DNA of 64,000 nucleotides, from positions 224,359-288,358 of the forward strand of contig NZ_NOXS01000030.1 in the NCBI RefSeq assembly GCF_002251735.1, read 5' to 3'. The DNA is from Elstera cyanobacteriorum. GTDB lineage: Bacteria; Pseudomonadota; Alphaproteobacteria; Elsterales; Elsteraceae. The notes beneath the pieces were generated by a model. That model saw nothing but the letters and a program-made list of their open reading frames with translations, was not told where the DNA came from and searched no databases. The translations under genes were made by a program, and so were the position numbers. Below, one piece after another: positions 1-8,926 of this stretch (its first letter is position 1; each line of letters begins with the position of its first letter).

Positions 1-14
1 GTGAAAGGCTGCAT
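1..14 (-). CDS. leuD: Probable start of leuD (isopropylmalate dehydratase small subunit), cut by window edge
   Basis: An ATG on the minus strand at 14-12 opens a frame reading Met-Gln-Pro-Phe before the window ends. A good ribosome binding site (GGAG) lies about 8 bases upstream, just after the stop of the RDD gene. LeuD proteins typically begin with a short Met-x-x-Phe-Thr segment, and leuD usually follows leuC on the same strand, so this is the likely identity. It rests on four codons plus gene order; another small gene cannot be excluded. Confidence 0.45.
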
Positions 15-32
15 GGCGTTTCTCCAGCGCGC

Positions 33-455
33 TTAGGCAGGGCGCGCAACAACTTGGGTCGAAAGAAGACGGTCGTAGAGCGGCGGTTGCCCGATCAGTA
101 CCAGCGGCCAGGTCCAGCCCAGAAACAGCTTGAGGGGCGCCCGCAGCGCGGCACGGGGAAAGCCGAGCGGCTGCCCATCCGTGCGCTGCACTTGCAGCCC
201 CAAAGCCGATTTTCCGAAGGTCTGATACCCTAGGCCGCGTTCCAGCCGGGCGAAATAGAGCCAGGGAATAACGACGAGAATGAGGCGCGCACCCCAGAAG
301 GCGACGCCCTGTTTCTCGGCCTCGGACGCGGCACCGACCGTGATCGCCACGCTCAGCACCAGTCCGATAACGGTCACCAGCAGCGCCACCGCCAGCAGGT
401 CGATCAGACCGGCCAGCAGGCGGCGCACGACCGGCGCTTGGTTTCCCTGGCCCAC
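33..455 (-). CDS. RDD family membrane protein
   Basis: This 140-residue protein has the RDD layout: an Arg and Asp near the N-terminus (VRRLLAGLIDLLAV), two long hydrophobic helices at about residues 14-35 and 50-68, a loop with GKSALGLQV, and a third hydrophobic stretch at about 108-125. RDD proteins are small inner-membrane proteins of mostly unknown role, some linked to ion or osmolyte transport. The start is a GTG only three bases after the leuC stop, so it is co-transcribed with leuC and lies between leuC and the probable leuD. Nothing in the sequence points to a leucine-pathway function. Confidence 0.8.
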   Translation of the reverse strand: MGQGNQAPVVRRLLAGLIDLLAVALLVTVIGLVLSVAITVGAASEAEKQGVAFWGARLILVVIPWLYFARLERGLGYQTFGKSALGLQVQRTDGQPLGFPRAALRAPLKLFLGWTWPLVLIGQPPLYDRLLSTQVVARPA

Positions 456-458
456 AGC

Positions 459-1868
459 CTAGCTCAGCAACGCGCGAACATCGGTCAGGCGACCGGTAAC
501 AGCCGCCGCAGCGGCCATCGCCGGGCCAACCAGATGGGTGCGCCCGCCACGGCCCTGACGGCCTTCGAAGTTACGGTTGGAGGTAGAGGCGCAGCGTTCG
601 CCCGGCTCCAGCCGGTCGGCGTTCATGGCAAGGCACATAGAGCAGCCCGGCTCCCGCCATTCGAACCCGGCTTCGAGGAAGACCTTATCCAGCCCTTCCT
701 GTTCGGCCTGTTCCTTAACCAGCCCCGACCCCGGCACAACCATCGCCGAAACCCCAGCGGCAACCTTGCGGCCCTTGGCGACGGCGGCGGCGGCGCGCAG
801 GTCTTCGATGCGGCCATTGGTGCAGGAGCCAATGAACACGCGGTCGATCGTAACCTCGCTCAGCGGCGTTCCGGCCTTCAGGCCCATATACTCCAGCGAG
901 CGTTCGATGGCAGCGCGCTTGCCCGCGTCGGCGGCGTCGGCCGGGTTCGGCACGACGGCGGTGATCGGCGCGGCGTCTTCCGGGCTGGTACCCCAGGTGA
1001 CGAAGGGCACGAGCTTGGTGGCGTCGATCACGATTTCCTTATCGTAATGCGCGCCTTCATCACTCGGCAGCGTCTTCCAGTAAGCGACGGCCTGTTCGAA
1101 TGCGGCACCCTTGGGGGCGTAGGGACGGCCCTTCAAGTATTCGAAGGTGGTTTCGTCGGGGGCGATCAGCCCGGCGCGGGCGCCCGCTTCGATGGTCATA
1201 TTGCAGACCGTCATGCGGCCTTCCATCGACAGGGCCTGAACGGCCTTCCCAGCGAATTCCACCACATAGCCGGTACCGCCGGCGGTGCCGATGGTGCCGA
1301 TGATGGCCAGGATCAGATCCTTCGCCGTCACGCCCGGCGGCAGGTCGCCTTCCACCGAGATGCGCATGTTCTTGGCGCGCTTCTGCACCAGCGTTTGCGT
1401 TGCCAGCACATGTTCGACTTCGGACGTGCCGATACCGAAGGCCAGCGCGCCGAACGCGCCGTGGGTGGAGGTATGGCTATCGCCGCACACAATGGTCATG
1501 CCCGGCAGGGTCAAGCCCTGTTCCGGCCCCATAATATGCACGACGCCCTGGCGCACATCGTCCATCCCGAAGTAGCTGACGCCGAAATCCTTGGCGTTCT
1601 GCGCCAGGGTTTCGACCTGTAGGCGCGATTCGGGATCGGCGATGCCCTGGGTCCGGTCGGTCGTCGGCACATTATGATCGGCGACGGCGAAGGTGGCATC
1701 CGGGCGGCGCACCTTGCGGCCTGCGACGCGCAGACCTTCAAAGGCCTGCGGGCTGGTCACTTCATGCACCAAATGCCGGTCGATATAGAATGTGGTCGCG
1801 CCGTCCGCCGTGACATCGACGATATGGCTGTCCCAGATTTTGTCGAACAAAGTGCGCGGCTGCGCCAT
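459..1868 (-). CDS. leuC: 3-isopropylmalate dehydratase large subunit LeuC
   Basis: LeuC and LeuD together isomerise 2-isopropylmalate to 3-isopropylmalate in cytoplasmic leucine synthesis. The protein is 469 residues, the normal length for bacterial LeuC. Early conserved segments are present (LFDKIWDSH, then the aconitase-type block [21 protein letters not shown] at 128-147). The three cysteines expected to hold the [4Fe-4S] cluster are C349 (GSCTNGR), C409 and C412 (PGCSMC). It heads a minus-strand unit with the RDD gene and probable leuD, and a LysR regulator is divergent from it across about 100 bases. Confidence 0.98.
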   Translation of the reverse strand: MAQPRTLFDKIWDSHIVDVTADGATTFYIDRHLVHEVTSPQAFEGLRVAGRKVRRPDATFAVADHNVPTTDRTQGIADPESRLQVETLAQNAKDFGVSYFGMDDVRQGVVHIMGPEQGLTLPGMTIVCGDSHTSTHGAFGALAFGIGTSEVEHVLATQTLVQKRAKNMRISVEGDLPPGVTAKDLILAIIGTIGTAGGTGYVVEFAGKAVQALSMEGRMTVCNMTIEAGARAGLIAPDETTFEYLKGRPYAPKGAAFEQAVAYWKTLPSDEGAHYDKEIVIDATKLVPFVTWGTSPEDAAPITAVVPNPADAADAGKRAAIERSLEYMGLKAGTPLSEVTIDRVFIGSCTNGRIEDLRAAAAVAKGRKVAAGVSAMVVPGSGLVKEQAEQEGLDKVFLEAGFEWREPGCSMCLAMNADRLEPGERCASTSNRNFEGRQGRGGRTHLVGPAMAAAAAVTGRLTDVRALLS

Positions 1869-1971
1869 GGCTCGATCCCTTCCAATTGGTCTTGTGGTTG
1901 GGGCCGATCAAACGGCGGATTCACCGCAGACAGCAAGTTGAATTATTTTGACTGGCTCTATAGGTTTTCTC

Positions 1972-2877
1972 ATGACCACGCCGCCCCGCAAACGCCGCCT
2001 GCCGCCGCTCAATGCCCTGCGTGCCTTCGAGGCCGCCGCGCGGCATTTGTCGTTCTCGGCAGCGGCGGAGGAATTGAGCGTTACCCTCTCGGCCGTCAGT
2101 CACCAAATCCGCCATTTGGAAGAGTTGCTGGATGTGCCCTTGTTCCTGCGCTCCCCCCGCGGGCTGCGCCTGTCGGAAGAAGGCGCGCTACTGCTGCCCG
2201 GCCTAACGCTGGGGTTCGATCATTTGGCGGAAGCGGTGGCGAAACTCGCCGACCGCAAGACCGAAGGCGTGATTTCGGTCTCGATGCTCTCCACCTTCGC
2301 CATGTATTGGTTCATACCGCGCCTGCCGCATTTCCAAAGCCAGCACCCGGACATCGACGTGCGCATCGCCACCGGCTCGACCCCGGCGGACGTAGACCGC
2401 GATGGGTTCGACTGCTCGATCCGCTACGGCACCGCCGACGCTTGGCCGGAGATGGTCGCCACCCGGCTGTTCGCCGAAACCCTGGTGCCGGTCTGCATCC
2501 CCGCCCTGGCGCGCGATCTCAAGAAACCCGCCGATCTGATCGGGCTAAAGCGCCTGCACGCCCGCCTGCGCCGGGACGATTGGGCACTGTGGGCGCTGGC
2601 GGCGGGGCTTTCCGATAATCCTGACTTCGACCCCGCCGCCGGGCCGGTCTTCGATACCCGCTCGCTGGTCATTCAGGCCGCTTTGCAGGGGTTGGGCGTC
2701 GCCGTCCTCGACCCGATCCTGGTGGCCGATCACCTCGATACCGGACGGCTGGTAAAACCCTTCGACGTCTCGTCCCTACAAGGTGGCGCCTATTGGCTGG
2801 TCTGCCCACCCGCCCGGGCGGAAACGCCCCGATTACGGGCGCTGCGCGCGTGGTTGCTGGAGGAAGCGGCAGGTTGA
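1972..2877 (+). CDS. LysR family transcriptional regulator, GcvA-like
   Basis: A 301-residue LysR-type regulator. The N-terminus (RLPPLNALRAFEAAARHLSFSAAAEEL, then the recognition segment TLSAVSHQIRHLE) is the winged helix-turn-helix of the GcvA/AmpR branch, followed by a substrate-binding domain with the subgroup's FDCSIRYG motif. I chose the ATG at 1972; a TTG at 1948 would add eight residues that do not match the family. It is divergent from leuC, so it may control leuC, but GcvA-like regulators have varied targets and no effector can be read from the sequence. Confidence 0.92.
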   Translation: MTTPPRKRRLPPLNALRAFEAAARHLSFSAAAEELSVTLSAVSHQIRHLEELLDVPLFLRSPRGLRLSEEGALLLPGLTLGFDHLAEAVAKLADRKTEGVISVSMLSTFAMYWFIPRLPHFQSQHPDIDVRIATGSTPADVDRDGFDCSIRYGTADAWPEMVATRLFAETLVPVCIPALARDLKKPADLIGLKRLHARLRRDDWALWALAAGLSDNPDFDPAAGPVFDTRSLVIQAALQGLGVAVLDPILVADHLDTGRLVKPFDVSSLQGGAYWLVCPPARAETPRLRALRAWLLEEAAG

Positions 2878-2905
2878 AACATCGCTTTTGCGGTTGTTTT
2901 ACTCC

Positions 2906-4444
2906 CTACCGCACAGCAATCTCTGCCGATAGGCTGCGCTTTTCAAAGTCCGTCACCAGTAGGTCGACCTGCACCTGCCAGACGCCCGCCATCGGCAGCG
3001 CGATATCGGCGATGAAATCCGTCCCCTCGCGGGCCAACGGACGGCGGAGGTTCTCGATCCCAGCGGCAGGCAAGCTCAGATACGCAACCGCTTCCAGTGG
3101 CGGGCGGACGCTACCAGTCGCGTCGGTCACCGTCACCCGCAACCGATTGTCACCGGGGCGGGCCGGGGTCAGGGCCAGCAGAACCAATCGATCCCCCAGT
3201 GGGGTCAAGCTACTGAACCCCTCGGCCTTGGCGGCGGAGTCGTGGTGATGCTCGGCGCGCGGTGGCGGAGTTTGCGACAGAACGCCCGTCACCAGCAGCA
3301 CCCCAATCACCAAAACGCCCTCGGCCCAAATCGAGCGCCGCAAGGGCTGAGCTGAACCGCCCGCCGCCAAAGCGGGGGTCAACCACACCCGGTTGAGCGC
3401 AGCGAGCGCCAGCAGCCCGGCAACCAGCGCGAGCTTCAACGCCAGCAAGCGCCCATAGGGGTGATCGATCAGTGCAGCGGGCGTAAGCCCTTGCAGCAGG
3501 CTGAGCCCGACCCCGGCGAGCACGAGCAGCGGCACCAGCCCCAGCGCCCAGCGGGAGAAGCGGGCCAGCAAGGCCGCCGCCCCCGGCTTGGTAAGCGCGC
3601 GCAGCAGGATCGGCAGCGCCCCGATCCAGAAGCCTGCCGCCGCCACATGCAGCGCCAGTAACGGCTTCGCCAACCCTTCCGGCGGGGCGCTGGCGGCATG
3701 GCCGGTGAGAAGATAAGCGCCAAAGACGGCAGCTAACCCCGCCAAGATCACCCCACGGCGGCGCCCGGCGAGGGTCAACAGAACAACCCCGAGGGTGAGA
3801 ACCACAAAACTTGGCCCGCGCGTTGACGCGCTCCCAAGCCGCCACGCCTCGACGGAGAGAAGCCCAACAATCCCCTGCCCCAGCAGCACACCGCCTTGCA
3901 GCCAAACGCCCGCGCCGTGGCCCAGGATGGCGAGCAGCGCAAGCCCGGTGAGGCTCCGCAGCGCCGCCGTAGGCCCCAGGAGCAACCGGGCCAGCATCCC
4001 GCCCGCCAGCACGAGGGTTGCGGCATTGGCCATCGCCCGCAGGATCATGCTGGCCGCCATGAGGCCGCCGCCCGCCATCTGCGCCGGATCACCCCCCGCC
4101 TCAACGCTCACGCCGACGCCAAACACCACGGCCCCCACGACCGGATGGGCATCGACCGAGGTGACGCGGTAACTGAGCGTATAGGCCCCGGTCGGCAGCG
4201 CGGCGGGCAGGGCCGCCCGGAGGATGTCCCCCGCCGAGATCGGCGCCAGCGTCTGTTCGCGCCCAGCGCTATCGATTAAGCGCAGGCTGATCGGCGTTAC
4301 CGGTTCGTTGAAGCGCAACATGATTTCGGGCGGGGCGGTCTCGAGCCGGGCGCCATCCTCCGGCTGAACCTCTATCAGGCCAGCGTGGGCGAGGGCGGGC
4401 AGCGGCACCCAGAGCAGCAGCAGCGCCAGTAAGAAGCGGATCAT
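2906..4444 (-). CDS. Copper resistance protein, CopC-CopD fusion
   Basis: A 512-residue protein with a signal peptide (1-19), cleaved before His20, so the mature protein starts His-Ala-Gly-Leu as in CopC, where the N-terminal His helps bind copper. Residues 20-115 are a CopC beta-sandwich (HAGLIEVQPEDGA, LRFNEPV, YTLSYRVTSVDAHPV). A CopD-like membrane domain follows at about 130-390 with many hydrophobic helices. The last 110 residues form a soluble YtkA/FixH-like domain. The expected role is copper binding in the periplasm and copper passage across the inner membrane. It closes a minus-strand group with YcnI and DUF2946. Confidence 0.9.
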   Translation of the reverse strand: MIRFLLALLLLWVPLPALAHAGLIEVQPEDGARLETAPPEIMLRFNEPVTPISLRLIDSAGREQTLAPISAGDILRAALPAALPTGAYTLSYRVTSVDAHPVVGAVVFGVGVSVEAGGDPAQMAGGGLMAASMILRAMANAATLVLAGGMLARLLLGPTAALRSLTGLALLAILGHGAGVWLQGGVLLGQGIVGLLSVEAWRLGSASTRGPSFVVLTLGVVLLTLAGRRRGVILAGLAAVFGAYLLTGHAASAPPEGLAKPLLALHVAAAGFWIGALPILLRALTKPGAAALLARFSRWALGLVPLLVLAGVGLSLLQGLTPAALIDHPYGRLLALKLALVAGLLALAALNRVWLTPALAAGGSAQPLRRSIWAEGVLVIGVLLVTGVLSQTPPPRAEHHHDSAAKAEGFSSLTPLGDRLVLLALTPARPGDNRLRVTVTDATGSVRPPLEAVAYLSLPAAGIENLRRPLAREGTDFIADIALPMAGVWQVQVDLLVTDFEKRSLSAEIAVR

Positions 4445-4493
4445 TGACCCTATCCCTCAAAACGGGGGCGGGACCGGCCCGCCCCCGGTACGC

Positions 4494-5009
4494 TTACGGC
4501 TTCGGCGTCAGCTTCAGGCCGGGGGCCGGTTCCTTCAGGCTATGGGGATCCTGCCCGGCGGCGGGGATTTCGATCCAGCGGTGCGCCGCGCCATTGCATT
4601 CCTGCACCACCGGCCACCAGAGGGTGGTGTTCGGCGCGTCGGGCAGTTTGCCGCGCAGCACGAATTCATCGTAATGGGCATCGTCGAGCGACCCGGACCA
4701 AACAACTTCGGTCACGCCTTCGGTGATCTTGCCGCCGTGCCCATCGTCGAGCGGGGTTGCCAGCGGGCCTTTTACGATATCCAGCGTCCAGCCGGCTTTC
4801 GGCATCACTTTAACGGCGGAAACGCCATTGGGGATTTTCACCCGAACCTTCAGGGTCGGCTTGCCCTCGCAGCCATGCCCGATGCGGACGACGGCCTTAT
4901 AGTAGCTTCCCGCCACGGCTTGGCTGGTTTCGAGCGTAGCATGGGCTGTGGCAGCGGCCGAAAAAGCAAGCACGGCGGCGCCCATCAGGGCGGCGAAAGT
5001 GGTTTTCAT
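4494..5009 (-). CDS. YcnI family (DUF1775) periplasmic copper-associated protein
   Basis: A 171-residue secreted protein. I use the ATG at 5009, which gives a clean signal peptide (1-22) and a mature protein beginning His23-Ala-Thr-Leu-Glu. In characterised YcnI proteins this N-terminal histidine, with a conserved glutamate and tryptophan, binds Cu(II). The body has the DUF1775 pattern: a gatY-like opening (AGSYYKAVVRIGHGC), conserved KVMPKAGW, and WSGSLDDAHYDEF. Neighbours are a CopC-CopD fusion downstream and DUF2946 upstream, the usual company of YcnI. The role is probably periplasmic copper chaperoning or sequestration. Confidence 0.92.
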   Translation of the reverse strand: MKTTFAALMGAAVLAFSAAATAHATLETSQAVAGSYYKAVVRIGHGCEGKPTLKVRVKIPNGVSAVKVMPKAGWTLDIVKGPLATPLDDGHGGKITEGVTEVVWSGSLDDAHYDEFVLRGKLPDAPNTTLWWPVVQECNGAAHRWIEIPAAGQDPHSLKEPAPGLKLTPKP

Positions 5010-5050
5010 CGATAGAATCCTTTGGAGAAAACGGGAAAGAGCGTCCGGTT

Positions 5051-5452
5051 TCAGCCAAAGGCCGGGGGATCGCGCGGGCGATAGGGGGCGGGGGGCGGAT
5101 CGGCCTCGTGCCAGGCGGCCCGCAGCAGCGGCCAAGGGGCCTGCGCCGCCACCGGCTTCGGCGGCGCCCACAAGACCGGCGCCTGCGCCAAGAGGGCGAG
5201 ACGCAGCGGCGAGGGCAGACAGCAGAGGATACACTCTGCTGCTCCATGATGGGTGGGGCCGGTCGGCCCCTCGCCCGTCATCGCCGGGGTACAGAAGGCA
5301 ACCTGCGCCCCAAGCAGCGCGGTTAATTCAGTTTGGGCCGCGTCGAATGCTCGCTGTGCAGGGGGTGCAACGCCAAAAGACGCGGCTAGGTTGCCGAGCA
5401 GGGCAAGGATCAGCAGCAGCGCGGCTAAAGCATGGGACGGGCGGGCGGTCAT
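5051..5452 (-). CDS. DUF2946-like small protein of the copper cluster
   Basis: A 133-residue protein with a hydrophobic N-terminal helix (about 8-28), probably a signal or anchor. A His-His...Glu-Cys-x-x-Cys-Cys segment at about residues 68-79, followed by LPS, resembles the metal-ligand-rich patch of DUF2946 proteins, which are often found beside copper genes. The function is unknown; the Cys/His patch suggests metal binding. Its ATG overlaps the stop codon of the upstream phosphatase gene by one base (TAATG), implying translational coupling. Family assignment rests on pattern and context. Confidence 0.7.
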   Translation of the reverse strand: MTARPSHALAALLLILALLGNLAASFGVAPPAQRAFDAAQTELTALLGAQVAFCTPAMTGEGPTGPTHHGAAECILCCLPSPLRLALLAQAPVLWAPPKPVAAQAPWPLLRAAWHEADPPPAPYRPRDPPAFG

Positions 5453-6657
5453 TAGTAGAGCGGGGCGCTATGCTCGACGGTCGCGGCGACGATGGTCAGA
5501 TCGTCGTCGAGATGCCGGACTTGGTTTTCGGCGAGGCGGCGCAATAGCCCTTCCGGCAGATCGTCATCCTCCGCCAGGGCGGCATCGCGCCAGCGGTTGA
5601 ACTCGGCTTCCGCCACGCGGGCGCCGTCGAAGCAGAAACATTCCGACAGCGCGTCGGAATAGACCAGCACGCGCGCCTTTTGGGGCAGCGGCATGGTGGC
5701 GTCGATATAAACCTCGTGCTCGGACACGCCCAGCGGCAAGCCCGTCCCCGAGAGCGGGATCGACACCCCCGTCTCGCGGTCATAGACCAAAGCCGCTTCC
5801 CACGCCGCCCCCGTGTAATGGATCAACCCGGCGTGCGGATCGACGACGCAATAGAAGGCCGCCGCGAACTGGCCGAATGGCAACAGGCGCGACAGGCGGC
5901 GGTTCAGCAGCGTCATGAAGTGGCCGGGATGCTGCGCATGGTCGCGCAGGTCAGACAGCAGCGCATGCAGGCGGAAGGCATTCACGGCCGCCACCACGCC
6001 GTGCCCGGTGAGGTCGCCGAGGAAAATCCCCAGTTTCCCGCTTGGCAGGCTGAACGCCGTCCACAGATCGCCGCCCACTTCGGTGGAAGGGGCAAGGCGG
6101 GCGCTGATCTTGATGTTCAGCGCTTCGTCGATCTCGTCGATTTCACGGGCGGAGGGTTGCAGGTCGAGCTGCATGCGCCGGGCGACTTCCAACTCGTCCG
6201 ACACGCGGTCGCGGAACTGGGTCAGTTCCGACAGCAGGCGCCGATTTTCCATCTGCAAGTTGGCGACGTTGCGGATGTTCTTAACGAACAGCTTCAGCAG
6301 CATCTGCACCAGCGAGTCCGAGCCTTCGAGGCTTTGGGACAGGATCGCGGCGGGGAAGATACGGCACACCGTTGGCTCTTTCGCCCGCACGGTCGCCATG
6401 CGCGGCTTATTGTCGATCAGCGCCATTTCGCCGAACAGACCGCCGGTGCCAACCTCGCCCAGCTTCAACGTCCCGCCGGGGCCGGATTTGAAGACTTCAA
6501 CGCTGCCGTCTTCGATAAAATAGAAGCAATCCCCTGGGTCGCCCTCGCGGACAATATCATCGCCCGGCGCAAAGCTAGCCCGCTGCACCAGAACATCTTC
6601 CACCCCCTCAGTCGAGGAGGTAGGCGAGAGATCAAGGGAGGACGGCGGATGTGTCAT
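5452..6657 (-). CDS. Cyclic-nucleotide-binding domain plus SpoIIE/PP2C-type phosphatase
   Basis: A 401-residue two-domain signalling protein. About residues 20-135 form a cNMP-binding-type domain (PGDDIVREGDPGDCFYFI, then FGEMALIDNKPRMATV, where a phosphate-binding cassette with Arg87 would lie). A short helical linker leads to a PP2C-like domain at about 185-395 with the metal-binding aspartates in VGGDLW, GDLTGHG, YSDAL and DDDLTIVAA. Such proteins usually dephosphorylate anti-sigma-factor antagonists or other Ser/Thr phosphoproteins. No partner is visible here. A GTG at 6687 is an alternative start. The stop overlaps the DUF2946 start by one base, tying it to the copper genes. Confidence 0.9.
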   Translation of the reverse strand: MTHPPSSLDLSPTSSTEGVEDVLVQRASFAPGDDIVREGDPGDCFYFIEDGSVEVFKSGPGGTLKLGEVGTGGLFGEMALIDNKPRMATVRAKEPTVCRIFPAAILSQSLEGSDSLVQMLLKLFVKNIRNVANLQMENRRLLSELTQFRDRVSDELEVARRMQLDLQPSAREIDEIDEALNIKISARLAPSTEVGGDLWTAFSLPSGKLGIFLGDLTGHGVVAAVNAFRLHALLSDLRDHAQHPGHFMTLLNRRLSRLLPFGQFAAAFYCVVDPHAGLIHYTGAAWEAALVYDRETGVSIPLSGTGLPLGVSEHEVYIDATMPLPQKARVLVYSDALSECFCFDGARVAEAEFNRWRDAALAEDDDLPEGLLRRLAENQVRHLDDDLTIVAATVEHSAPLY

Positions 6658-6865
6658 CAGGGTAGTAATCGCCAATTTACGCGGCACAATGGCATGAGAC
6701 GGGGGCGCTTGGATAGGGTTTCAATACGCAAATGACGAAAGTTTCATCTGCCGCGCCGCTGGCGGGCCTTGCCAACCCGTCCCGCCGCCCCGTAAAGGAA
6801 AGCCGGAATGCCCCACCGCGCGGCAGGCATCTTGCCCGCCCCAGCGCCTGACCGAACCGGATATC

Positions 6866-7711
6866 ATGGCCCTTTCCGTCGTCATCCTGACCTTCAATTC
6901 CGAAGCCAGCATCGCCGCGACCCTGGCGAGCGCGGCCCGCGTGTCCGACGATATCCACGTCGTCGATAGCGGATCGACGGACGGAACGCTCGATCTGATC
7001 CGGGCGGCGGGGGCGCATCTGGTTCATCATCCCTTCGAAAACTACGGCGCCCAACGCAATTGGGCCATCGAAACCCTACCCCTGGCCTACGGCTGGCAAC
7101 TCCACCTCGATGCGGACGAGCGATTGTCCGACGGATTGGTTAATGCCATTTTGACGCTTAAGCAGCAAGGCTTTGCCGGACCGGTAACCGGATATTTTCT
7201 ACCGCGCCTGACGATGTTCCTGGGCCGGGCGCTGCGCCGGGGCGGTTTATACCCAAATTGGCACATGCGCCTGTTCAAAACCGGGCATGGCCGTTGCGAA
7301 AGCCGCAAATACGACCAGCACTTCCTGTGCGACGGGCCGACCGCCCAGATTCACGAACCGATGATCGACGATCAGCGCATGACGCTGGCCGAATGGACGG
7401 CGCGGCACAATCGTTGGGCCGATGCCGAAGCGGATGAGATCGAAGAAGCGACCGCCGCCGAAGGCTTGGTTCAACCTGATTTGAGCGGAAATCCGGTCCA
7501 GCGCAAGCGTGCCCTGCGCGGCGGCTATTACAAAGCGCCGCTGTTCCTGCGGGCGCTGCTGCTGTTTCTGTATCGCTATATCATCCGGCTGGGGTTCCTC
7601 GACGGTAAAGAAGGGCTGATCTACTACGTCCTTCAGACCTTTTGGTTCCGCTTTCTGGTCGATGCGAAACTTTATGAACGCCGCCTGCAGCGGCGGGAGT
7701 CCCGTTCGTGA
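6866..7711 (+). CDS. Glycosyltransferase family 2, WaaE/KdtX-like
   Basis: A 281-residue GT2 enzyme. The N-terminus has the GT-A fold signature (LSVVILTFNSEASIAATLASA), a nucleotide-sugar motif DSGSTDGT near 35-42, and DADER near residue 77 for the divalent metal. The central part (GALYPNWHMRLF-like) and a hydrophobic C-terminal segment (FLRALLLFLYRYIIRLGFLDG) match the WaaE/KdtX group, which adds a sugar to the inner core of lipopolysaccharide on the cytoplasmic face. It overlaps the next glycosyltransferase by four bases and leads into hldE, which supports a core-polysaccharide role. The exact donor and acceptor cannot be read. Confidence 0.9.
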   Translation: MALSVVILTFNSEASIAATLASAARVSDDIHVVDSGSTDGTLDLIRAAGAHLVHHPFENYGAQRNWAIETLPLAYGWQLHLDADERLSDGLVNAILTLKQQGFAGPVTGYFLPRLTMFLGRALRRGGLYPNWHMRLFKTGHGRCESRKYDQHFLCDGPTAQIHEPMIDDQRMTLAEWTARHNRWADAEADEIEEATAAEGLVQPDLSGNPVQRKRALRGGYYKAPLFLRALLLFLYRYIIRLGFLDGKEGLIYYVLQTFWFRFLVDAKLYERRLQRRESRS

Positions 7712-8916
7712 AAATCGCCTTCCACGACTATCCGGGCCATGCGTTTCCGGTGCAACTCGCGCGGGCGCTGGCCAAGCGCGGGCACGAGGTGTTGCACCTG
7801 ACCTTCAGCGAGTTTCAAGCGCCGAAAGGCCCGCTGGCGCCGCGCCCGGACGATCCGCCGAGCCTGCACCTGCGCGCCCTGACCTTGGGCGAACCGTTCC
7901 AGAAGTATAATTTCGTCCGCCGGGCGTTGCAGGAACGCGCCTATGCCGACCTGCTGGTGCGCACCGTCGATGCCTTTGCGCCCGATGTGATCCTCGGCGG
8001 CAATGCCCCGCTTGATCCGCAAGCCAAACTGCTGCGTCTCGCCAAAAAGCGCCGCTGCGGCTTTCTGTTCTGGCATCAGGATGTGTACGGCGTTGCGATT
8101 GATAAAATTCTGCGCGCGAAACTGCCCGTCGTCGGCGGGTTGATCGGGGGCTGGTACAAGGCACTGGAAAAGCGCCTGTGGCGCGCGTCGGACCGCATTG
8201 TCGCGATCACCGAAGATTTCGTGCCGCTGCTGACCGCCGAAGGCATTGGCCGCGACCGAATTGCCGTGATCGAAAACTGGGGCGCGCGCGACGATCTACC
8301 GCCGCGCCCGCAGGATAACCCCTGGTCGCAGGCCCATGATCTCGTCGGCAAGACGGTCTTTATGTACTCGGGCACCCTGGGCCTAAAGCATAATCCGCAA
8401 CTTCTCGCCGCCCTGGCCCGCGCCTTCCGCGACGATCCCGACGTGCGGGTGTTGGTGGTGACCGAGGGGATCGGCGCCGAGTGGCTCAAAGATGCCAAGA
8501 CGCGGGAGGGGCTGGATAATCTTATCCTGCTGCCGTTCCAGCCGTTTAGCGAGGTTCCGAACGCTATCGGTAGCGGCGCGGTGCTAGTCGTCCTGCTAGA
8601 GCCGGATGCGGGCGTCTATTCCGTGCCGTCGAAGACCCTCGCCTATCTGTGCGCCAACCGGCCAATCCTCGGGGCCATTCCGCTCGACAATCTTGCCGCC
8701 AAGTTGATCGAGCGGGAAGCGGCGGGCCTCGTCGCCGCCCCGGCGGATGAGGCGGGGTTTATCGCCGCCGCCCGCCGCCTGCGCGCCGACCCGGCCCTGC
8801 GCGCGGCGATGGCGGCCAAGGGCCGCGCCTATGCCGACCGCGCGTTCGACATCGACCGCATCACCGATCAGTTCGACCGCCTGCTGACCGAAGCGCGCGA
8901 CCGCGCCCGAGCCTAA
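7708..8916 (+). CDS. Glycosyltransferase family 4, WcaI-like
   Basis: A 402-residue GT-B enzyme. It starts MKIAFHDYPGHAFPVQLARALAKRGHEV, the typical first strand and helix of GT4 proteins. The C-terminal nucleotide-sugar domain shows MYSGTLGLKHNP, then LLPFQPFSEVPNAIGSGAVLVVLLEPDAG and SVPSKTLAYLCANRPIL, where the conserved glutamate and serine-proline segment bind the donor. The closest general match is the WcaI/colanic-acid type. It sits four bases into the end of the GT2 gene and eleven bases before hldE, so it is probably part of surface polysaccharide or LPS core assembly. Confidence 0.9.
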   Translation: MKIAFHDYPGHAFPVQLARALAKRGHEVLHLTFSEFQAPKGPLAPRPDDPPSLHLRALTLGEPFQKYNFVRRALQERAYADLLVRTVDAFAPDVILGGNAPLDPQAKLLRLAKKRRCGFLFWHQDVYGVAIDKILRAKLPVVGGLIGGWYKALEKRLWRASDRIVAITEDFVPLLTAEGIGRDRIAVIENWGARDDLPPRPQDNPWSQAHDLVGKTVFMYSGTLGLKHNPQLLAALARAFRDDPDVRVLVVTEGIGAEWLKDAKTREGLDNLILLPFQPFSEVPNAIGSGAVLVVLLEPDAGVYSVPSKTLAYLCANRPILGAIPLDNLAAKLIEREAAGLVAAPADEAGFIAAARRLRADPALRAAMAAKGRAYADRAFDIDRITDQFDRLLTEARDRARA

Positions 8917-8926
8917 GGAGCCTTCT

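Noticed and set aside
438..1622. Long open frame on the plus strand across leuC
   Set aside because: It is antisense to a fully convincing LeuC and its translation has no family pattern; GC-rich codon use leaves such frames open.
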